Below, piece by piece: positions 57,888 through 64,000 of a stretch of DNA of 64,000 bases. The notes below the pieces were generated by a model. That model worked only from the letters and a program-made list of their open reading frames with translations, did no database searches and was not told the DNA's origin. The translations under genes were made by a program, and so were the position numbers. Where the stretch lies: assembly GCA_018398585.1 (NCBI GenBank), contig JAGTTD010000001.1, positions 38,889,938 through 38,953,937 on the forward strand, written 5' to 3'. Each line of letters begins with the position of its first letter. Within the stretch, counting starts at the first letter, position 1. Origin of the DNA: Simmondsia chinensis. Lineage: Eukaryota > Streptophyta > Magnoliopsida > Caryophyllales > Simmondsiaceae.

Positions 57888-60800
57888 TCCTCTCCGGGTT
57901 GGAGAGATTTGGTCCTCGAATTCGACTGGGGATCAACACTAATATTCTCGCCAAAGTAAGGACTGAGATGCTTAACGTTAAAAATATTTGAAGTGCGCAT
58001 ACCAGGCAGCAATTGCAGGCTGTAAGCGTTGTCATTGATCTTCTCAAGGACCGTCAAAGGGCCTATCTTGCGGGTCGAGGGCTTATTATATTCCCAAGCT
58101 AGAAAACGTTCCCGTTTCAGAATAGCCCAAACTTTCCCTCCAACTTGGAGTTGCATTCGTTGTCGCCTGTTATCACGGTCGTTTTTATACTTGGTGTTAA
58201 CCTTCAATAACCGCTCCCTTGTTTATTCATGAATGTCCTGAAGGGAAGATATGAAGTCTTCTGCCTTACCATGAGGACGTGCCAAGTCTGGAACTGGCAC
58301 CAAGTCAATAGGAGCTCATGGAGTGAACCCATAGACAACTTGAAACGGCGTGAACCCCGTGCTTCTACTTACTGAACTGTTGTAGGCAAATTCAACTTGG
58401 TGAAGCTTTTGTGCCCAACTCTTGGGATTTTCTATAGCCAAACATCAGAGTATGTTCCCTAAGGAATGGTTGGTGACCTCAGTTTGGCCATCAGTTTACG
58501 GGTGATGGACAGTAATATAGGAAAGTGTAGTGTTGCCCAACTTCCAAAGGCTGCGCCAGAAATGGTTGATGAACCGGACGTCTCTGTCAGACACAATGCT
58601 GGACGGTAAGCCATGGAGCTTGTAAATGTCTTTGAAGTAAAGACTTGCAACGTAGGTGGCGTCTACTGCCCTCTTGCATCCAATGAAGTGAGCCATTTTC
58701 GAAAATCTATCAACAACAACAAAAATGGAATCAGTTCCGCCAACTGTTCAAGGCAACCCCAATATGAAGTCTATGCTCACGTCTGTCCATGGTTGATCCT
58801 GTACTGGTAACGGTAAGTAGAGACCAACATTCATCATTCCACCTTTAGAGATCTGACGAGTATAGCTTCGCTTGACAAATCTGTCAACCTCTTTGCGGAT
58901 TGTGGGCTAGAAGTAGGTGGCGGTAATGAGCTTTAACGTCTTATCTCTACCAACATGCCCAGTGTTATGCTTTTCTTCTATTATCTTTTGATGCCAACTA
59001 GAGTTCGGTACACACAGATGGTTTCCCTTGAACAAATACCCATCGTGGATTGAGTAATCCGGTACTGGGCCAAGTTATGCGTCACGCCAAATGCTGCTGA
59101 ACGTTGGGTCATCACGGTACATATCCTTGAAATGCTCGAACCCCATAACTTCAGTCTTACATTGCATTAAGACCATGGTCGTCCTGCTTAAGGCGTCAGC
59201 CACCTTATTCATCGCACCAGAAGTGTGTTTGATTGAGAAGTGGAAGAGTTGGATGAAACCCACCCACTTTTCATGCCTTTCTAACAACTTCTCTTTACTA
59301 TTGATAAATTTCAGGGCTATGTTGTCTAAGTACAGAATAAACTCACGGTTCGCCAGATAAGATTTCTAAGGTCGGAGCGCACTGACCAAAGCGCAAAACT
59401 CTAAGTCGTATGTTGAATATCTCAACTTACTCCCACAAAGCTTCTCACTGAAGAAAGCAACTGGTCTTCCTTCTTGACTTAGGACAGCGCCAATACCAAC
59501 CTTGAAGCGTCGGTGTGCAGCTCAAACGTCTTCTGAAAGTCTGGTAACGCCAACACTGGTGCTGTTGTCAGCTTTTCCTTGATGATGGTGAAAGTAGATG
59601 CAGCTTCAGGCGTCCAAACAAAAGAACCCTTCTTAAGGCAATCTGTGATAGGCGCCACTATGGAGCTGAAGCCAGGAACAAAGCGCCTATCGAATGACGC
59701 CAGTCCATGGAAGCTTCGCGCTTCGCCAATGGTTTTCGGCCGTGGCTAGTCACGAACAACTGCGATTTTGCCTTCGTCAGCCGAAATACCGTCCTTGGAA
59801 ATAATGAAGCCAAGGAAGGTCACCTTCTCCCTCATAAATTCAAACTTTTTCAATGTCGTGAACAAACTTTGACTTCTCAAAGTAAGAAGAACCTCTCTCA
59901 AATGATTGACGTGCTCAGTACGGCTATGACTATAAATTAAAATGTCATCAAAGTAGATGATGACAAACTTGCCAATGAAAGGACGTAATACCTGATTCAT
60001 AAACCTCATGAAGGTACAAGGCGCATTGGAGAGACCAAACGGCATAACCAACCACTCATATTCTCTTGTCTTGAAGGCTGTCTTCCATTCATCCCCTGGA
60101 AATATTCGTATCTGATGGTAGCCAATTTTGAGGTCTAGCTTGGTGAATACCTTGGCGCTTTGTAATTGGTCCAACAGATCATCCAGTCTTGGGATTGGAA
60201 AACGGTACCGCATTGTTATTTTGTTGATGGCTCTACTATCCAAGCACATACGCCAACTCCCATCCTTGTTTGGCGTCAGCAAGGCCGGGACTGCGCAAGG
60301 ACTCAAGCTCTCCCTGATGAAACCTCTAACGAGCAACTCCTCAACCTGGCATCTGAGTTCTTCATGCTCAGAAGGACTCATACGGTAATGGGGTTTGTTT
60401 GGTCGGGAAGCACCAGGGACCAGATCGATCTCGTGCTGAATTTCACTCAAAGGCGGTAGTGTGGCTGGTAATTCGTCTAGGAACACATCAGCAAACTCCT
60501 TTAATAGAGGTAAGATCGCACTTGGTGGCTTGTCGAACACACTGTCAGCTTCCTTCCCAATCAGAACGAACACAAACTTGGTGTCACCAACTTCTTTAGC
60601 AAACATGGCACAACCCTGCACATTGGGGTGCTGAGGCATAGTAGCCTTTGGTTGCTCCTCCTTCTTGGGTAAAAGCACTGTTTTCACTCCTTCATACATG
60701 AAATTATACGTGTTTCTCCATCTATCGTGCACAGCTCCTCGGTCATATTTCCAAGGACGCCCTAAAAGTAGGTGACATGTGTCCATGGCGACTACATCGC

Positions 60801-62255
60801 ACCATACTCCCTCCTTGTATCCTTGTCCTATTGAGAAATTCACAAAACATCATTTGGAAACCGTTACTTGATTACCCTTCTTCAGCCAAGACAAATGGTA
60901 TGGTTGAGGATGGGCTTTAGTATTTAATGCCAATTTGTTAACCGCCTCCTCGGAGATGACATTTTCATAGCTTCCTGAGTCTATAACCACACAGTAAACT
61001 TTCCCGCCAATAGTACAGGTCATTTGGAAGATATGGTTCCTCAACCAGCTATCTCCTTGTTCATTCCTTGGCGTGAGGTAGACACGCCTAAGGATTAGAC
61101 ATTGACCCTCATCTCCTATAATGGGGTCCTCTCCTTGCTCCGCTAATTCTTCGTGACCATCTTCTTCAATGGCCTCGTCTTCCTCTTCAGTAGGCTCGTT
61201 AATGAGGAGAGCCTTACCTGGTCTGTCTCCCTTTTGGCATTTAAAGTCACGATGACCTACTTCTCCGCACTTGAAGCAATGTATACGGAACGAGCTGCCT
61301 GCCTCTTGATTGACCTGCTTCCCAATAACAACGGGAGGGGCTCTGTTTTGGGCGTTTTAATTCTGAGTTGGCGAGACACGGTTCAGATCCCTGCCGCCTG
61401 CTTGTGTATTCCCGGTCACGCTAGAAGGGCGAAGCGTTTGTTGTCGCTCCACATTTATGGCTCTCTGAGATGCCTCAGCCACAGTAAAGATATCAAACAT
61501 GTTGAGTACGTCTTGGATGGGCTCTTTTAGGCCACTAATAAAGTGATCCGCCAGCTTTTCTTCAAACTCTGCCAAGTCGTTTCTGGCAACTAGGGAGTTG
61601 AACTCAGCAGTGTAGTCTTCAACGGACTACGAACCTTGGTGTAACCCTTGAAGGCGCTGGTACATAATCCGTGCATGATTGTACGGTAAGAAGGCGTTAC
61701 GAAGGTGTTTCTTCATCTTCTTCCACGTTTCAATCTTGGACTTTCCTTGCCTGAGCCGGGTTTGTTTCAGTTGGTGCCACCAGGCAGTGACTCTACCCCG
61801 AAGGCGAGTAGCAATGAGCGGCGCCTGCTTTCTCTCCTATATCTCCCTAAATTCAAGGACTTCCTCGACGGCTACAAGCCAATCTAAGAACTCCTCCGAA
61901 CGTCCTCCTCCATTGAACTCTAGTATCTCAATCCGAAGCCTGGATTACCACCTCCGATCATCGTGGTCTTCACCTCAGCACTGATGGCGCCTAAGCCTTG
62001 GGTCTGGTTGATCTTCATTGAAGAAAGGGTTCACAAAGGGGTCATCCTCGTCTCCACCATTCACGCTAGGCGAAGGGTGGCGTTGGTGCCTCGCTCCACC
62101 TCTAGATTTGAGGTTAGCACCGATTTGGAACAAGTGTTGCTCGATCGCTGGAATCTCTCTTCCAATTTCTCAAATCTCCTCTCGTGCTGCTGGTGGCGAT
62201 CTCGGTCGGTAACGTCTTCCATGGTGGCATTCCTCTGACGTCTTCCAGGGGTCAT
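57851..62255 (-). pseudogene. Gypsy-C gag-pol polyprotein
   Basis: It starts MTPGRRQRNATMEDVTDRDR at 62255. Domains are as in Gypsy-B: coiled coil and gag core (FLDWLVAVEEVLEF), zinc knuckle CFKCGEVGHRDFKC (about 61290), protease VVIDSGSYENVIS with DSG intact (about 60990), [15 protein letters not shown] and YFDDILIYS (about 59965), RNase H, and integrase with SDRDVRF (about 58590) and a final NIFNVKHLSPYFGENISVD. The open frame reads on through the polypurine tract about 12 codons into the 3' LTR, ending at 57851. An in-frame loss shortens RT ([12 protein letters not shown], lacking GL). There are frameshifts in gag (near 62150), after RT (near 59750) and in integrase, plus stops near 61730, 60850 and 59075. 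Confidence 0.93.
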
Positions 62256-62274
62256 CGTTACTGGAAGCGAACCT

Positions 62275-62288
62275 GGGCTCTGATACCA
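62275..62288 (-). other. Gypsy-C primer-binding site
   Basis: The minus strand TGGTATCAGAGCCC is a perfect initiator-Met tRNA site, 2 bp inside the LTR. Confidence 0.92.
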
Positions 62289-62302
62289 GATGATGCAGCA
62301 TG

Positions 62303-62720
62303 CACTACAAGAAAAAGACGATTTAGTATCAGAAAATTTTCGATACTAAAAGCTTATTTTCCGATACTATAGACCTTTAATATCGGAAAATTTTTTCGAT
62401 TGCAATATTGGCGTGGCTATTGCCCTAGTATCAGATAAAACTTATTCGATACTAATGAATCTAGAGCAATAATATCGGATGTCCCAATAGTATCGGATGT
62501 AGTATCGAAGGTTATTGATGCAAATGAATTTTCTATAGTATCAATTCGTGGTTATTTCCGATACTATTGACGCCATTAGTATCGGCGTCTTTCCGTTGCT
62601 AAAGGTTAATACAATAGTATCAAAAATCTCCTTTTTGATACTATTGGCTTAGCCATAACAGTATCAAATTATTTTCCAATACTATTAATATGATTAGTAT
62701 CAATTAATAATTGATGCAAA
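62303..62720. repeat. CACTA-4 terminal and subterminal repeats
   Basis: At least fifteen copies of AGTATCGGA / TCCGATACT and relaxed forms occur in both orientations at 20-40 bp spacing next to the terminus. Confidence 0.9.
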
Positions 62721-62936
62721 GGACCACTATAATTGAATCGAAAACTTTTCAATTCTATTTAATTTTTTGTGATAGTTGTATCGTTCAGTAGCATCCAAAT
62801 TTAGATACAGGCATAATATAAATAACCAATAGAAATTACCTCACATGAAACTATAATTTAATACTACCAATTTCTATTATAATCCAAATATTCACTTTAA
62901 TACATAGTAGGTCAAGCAAACTACGTTCAAGGTATT

Positions 62937-63980
62937 TTAAACTTCTATATCAAATTTTCTAAATTCCGAGTACAAAATATTACAAATGACCAAGTCTCCA
63001 AAAAAGATATTTCCAAACATGTGTTTCAGCATCACGAACAAACCAACTTTGAACACGTCACAAAAAAACCAATCCATAAACACGATGTAACAAGACCACA
63101 AAAACATCCTTATGACATTGATCGCATCCTTAGTTTGAACTTGACCTCTGCAAAAATAAAAAATAAATTGATCAGCACAATAGTATAGTGCAACCAAATA
63201 TTTGCCATAGTACAACAAAAAATTAAAAAACCAATAACAATTTTGTGTATCACTTAAGAAAGATACAGAAAAATAAACAAGTCCATGACAATCCAACGTT
63301 TAATAAGACCATTATTAGAAAATTATATGACAATCATATTAGTACAATAAAAATGTCATTAGGAAGAAAAATACCTTTTTCTTTGATGATTTCGACTTGA
63401 AAAATAATTCCTTTAGCATGCGTATTTCTTCTTCCATGGCTTTTGTCTTATTAACAAAATCTTCCTCCGATTTCTGTTGTTTTTCTTCCATAGCTTTTGT
63501 CTTAATGGAAAATTCTTCCTCAAGTTTCTGTCTTTTCTCTTTCGCAGTAGCTATTTCTTCTTCTAACGCTCTTCTCTTTTGCACTTCTTCAGCAACTATC
63601 ATTAATGTCTCGCGATTTTTCTGTTTTGACCCACCAATGCAACTTCTCTTCACTCCAATTCCACATGTCTTCTTATATGCGTATTTGTCTTCTCCCACAA
63701 CTTCTTTATAAATTTTATCTCGCTCCTCATTGACATTAGAATCTGACAGGGCTACAGCTAACTTTCTTTATATGGCATCCTGTATTTGAATCCACATTTG
63801 AGTTAATTCACATTGTATAATAAACATGTTCAATATTATAGATTGATTAATTGCAAAAATTATAAGCTACATACAAGCTTTGTCTGCGGATCCTGATCCA
63901 CAAATGCTTTTTTGGCTTGTCCATATGCCACTTGAAAAAGTTCCACTCGATCTGGTTCTTTTCCTCCATTGGCCTCTTTC
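62937..63980 (-). pseudogene. CACTA-4 Transposase_24-type (TnpA-like) gene, partial
   Basis: Minus-strand exons. 63980-63893 begins after a CTAG acceptor and encodes GKEPDRVELFQVAYGQAKKA, the family's core motif. 63810-63375 has RDKIYKEVVGEDKYAYKKTC then a long coiled coil with Glu/Lys heptads (VQKRRALEEEIATAKEKRQK). A last exon starts after TTTTGCAG near 63147 and ends at 62937. The order matches CACTA-3 (FFEVVGENNNGYTKTYG then coiled coil). One in-frame TAA at about 63768, just upstream of RKLAVALSDSNV, breaks the second exon unless it lies in an intron. The 5' exons and the TNP2 gene, if present, lie beyond the window. Confidence 0.72.
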
Positions 63981-64000
63981 TAGATCCAATAAATAAAACA

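Larger units (their letters stand above)
57397..62302 (-). mobile_element. Gypsy-C, second copy of the Gypsy-B family
   Basis: Minus-strand order: 12 bp of 5' LTR (62302-62291), primer site, gag-pol, polypurine tract, full 3' LTR (57887-57397). It inserted into the LINE-2 endonuclease (left flank AGTAG). The 5' LTR is cut by CACTA-4 just inside its end, so the rest of that LTR and the right-hand target duplication should lie beyond CACTA-4 outside this window. Confidence 0.95.
62303..64000 (-). mobile_element. CACTA-4, 3' end of a CACTA transposon running off the window
   Basis: CACTACAAGAAAAAGACG at 62303 is a classic CACTA terminus, lying in the LTR of Gypsy-C. Palindromic subterminal repeats (GTATCGGAAAAT, TTTTCGATACT) fill 62320-62720. 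A Transposase_24-type gene runs on the minus strand from the window edge. The other end and the target duplication (left flank ATG) are outside the window. Confidence 0.93.

Overview
The window is a plant nuclear genome segment, most likely from a dicot, and consists almost entirely of nested transposable elements. Evidence for this: AT-rich spacers, spliced CACTA and Harbinger transposase genes, plant-type Ty1-copia and Ty3-gypsy polyproteins, plant L1-type LINE fragments, tRNA-derived SINEs and a plant mobile domain (PMD) ORF. I found no host gene I could name. Nearly every coding region is a pseudogene, and 'gene' below means a decayed mobile-element gene unless stated otherwise.

Layout. 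1-1157: 3' end of a Ty3-gypsy element (Gypsy-A, + strand) joined to an LTR that lies in the wrong orientation. 1158-20880: a decayed Tat-lineage Ty3-gypsy element (+) with protease, RT, two RNase H domains and integrase, then an antisense PMD ORF, then an LTR-like end. CACTA-1 (6913-17250, target duplication AAG) sits inside the antisense ORF, and CACTA-2 (12280-16953) sits inside CACTA-1. 21770-about 25960: Ty1-copia element Copia-1 (-), carrying a 762-bp LINE insertion (duplication CCAAAGGG) and a 247-bp TG...CA insertion (duplication AGGG). 25960-30921: mostly anonymous sequence with one SINE flanked by an 11-bp duplication. 30922-34864: a PIF/Harbinger element with transposase and Myb-like genes (-). 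34865-36698: spacer with a tRNA-like SINE head.

36699-46509: CACTA-3, the most complete element, with matching termini, target duplication TTA, and both a TNP2-type transposase and a Transposase_24-type gene on the - strand. 46571-47100: a long-inverted-repeat MITE-like element. About 47100-50500: decayed Copia-2 (+), whose 3' LTR has palindromes upstream of its TATA box. 51381-56632 and 57397-62302: Gypsy-B and Gypsy-C (-), two members of one family (also the family of Gypsy-A) with gag-pol in one frame and initiator-Met tRNA primer sites. Gypsy-C interrupts a LINE endonuclease fragment (56633-57396). From 62303 to the window end, CACTA-4 has inserted 12 bp into the 5' LTR of Gypsy-C.

The genes do not act together as a host pathway; each set served its own element's mobility. 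Relative ages follow from nesting: Tat before CACTA-1 before CACTA-2; LINE-2 before Gypsy-C before CACTA-4; Copia-1 before its LINE and 247-bp insertions. The points most worth checking are the inverted LTR of Gypsy-A, the antisense PMD ORF with its own possible antisense TATA box, an in-frame stop at the same position in Gypsy-B and Gypsy-C, and the alternating 102-bp minisatellite in CACTA-1.
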